Of a DNA stretch of 51,171 nucleotides, positions 51,078-51,171 are shown in pieces. This DNA is from Propionibacterium cyclohexanicum. GTDB lineage: Bacteria; Actinomycetota; Actinomycetes; Propionibacteriales; Propionibacteriaceae. A program made the translations under genes and the position numbers. Each line of letters opens with the position of its first letter. Positions within the stretch are counted from its first letter, which is position 1. Under the pieces are notes generated by a model that saw only the letters and a program-made list of their open reading frames with translations, made no database searches and was not told the DNA's origin. Where the stretch lies: positions 1 through 51,171 of the forward strand of contig NZ_FOGZ01000021.1 in assembly GCF_900111365.1 (NCBI RefSeq), in the 5' to 3' direction.

Positions 51078-51171
51078 GGCTCTTCACAGATGAGGGTGTA
51101 GGTGGGGTCTGAAGCCGCCGGTCTCGAGCAGGCTGCGGGCGATGTAGTTGGTGAGGTTGCGGAAGCCGAGG
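51078..51171 (-). mobile_element. 3' end of an ISL3-like insertion sequence (right copy)
   Basis: The terminus GGCTCTTCAC at 51078 and the transposase 3' end lie inside it; about 85% identical by eye to the inverted copy at 1-95. The rest lies outside the window. Confidence 0.75.
51084..51171 (-). CDS. Transposase, C-terminal 28 residues only (ISL3-like, right copy)
   Basis: Minus-strand frame that ends GFRNLTNYIARSLLETGGF, a short Pro/His tail and TGA at 51084-51086, one codon earlier than in the left copy. It reads into the window. The differences from the left copy are mostly at third codon positions, which supports purifying selection in both copies. Confidence 0.75.
   Translation of the reverse strand, partial: LGFRNLTNYIARSLLETGGFRPHLHPHL

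Overview
The window is GC-rich actinobacterial DNA. The signs are a WhiB regulator, many GTG starts, four-base ATGA/GTGA gene overlaps, Tat-type lipoproteins and promoters that leave no 5' leader. A propionic-type actinobacterium (Propionibacteriaceae) is my best guess from gene content; it is an inference and not shown by any rRNA. Both ends of the window are the 3' ends of two related but non-identical ISL3-like insertion sequences in inverted orientation (1-95 and 51078-51171), so the window is probably a contig broken at repeats or a segment between two IS copies.

Layout. 1-4021 (minus): a sugar ABC import operon (binding protein, two permeases) behind a LacI-type regulator; the second permease is cut by the left IS. 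4135-8105 (minus): an ssd-tadA-tadB-tadC block of a Tad/Flp pilus without pilin genes. 8233-9542 (plus): a methyltransferase and a small holin-like membrane protein. 9622-11756: divergent ptsH and ptsI. 11785-14573 (minus): S4 protein, then a tightly overlapping run whiB, DUF4177-like, RidA-like, nth, NUDIX. 14771-18137 (plus): bifunctional penicillin-binding protein and a metallophosphoesterase, then tRNA-Pro(CGG) and about 0.8 kb of decayed sequence, and an MFS exporter. 20792-29977: DUF4232 lipoprotein, a YhaO/YhaN-like nuclease/ATPase pair, a PTS EIIA, an ABC exporter with a triplicated 27-bp hairpin at its stop codon, and a secreted serine hydrolase with LGFP repeats.

30077-34804 holds a divergent M20 deacylase / GNAT / SIS protein / N-succinylamino-acid-racemase-like enolase / class IV PLP enzyme cluster. 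It matches the parts list of the known D- to L-amino-acid conversion route through N-succinyl intermediates.

34896-51070 is the most unusual part. It has three transcription units: a sulfonate-type ABC importer; a cysteine-less glutathionyl-hydroquinone-reductase-like protein; and a long minus-strand operon with three more such proteins, an oligopeptide-type ABC importer, an amidohydrolase and a GNAT. Each unit is preceded by a promoter with an 18-bp spacer and a 26-30-codon leader ORF carrying clustered Cys codons, with hairpins at or just after those codons. I read this as a cysteine-attenuated regulon for salvage of organic sulfur compounds in which thiol-transferase-fold proteins replace the usual flavin monooxygenases. 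The leader ORFs and hairpins are seen in the sequence; the control and the pathway are inferred.
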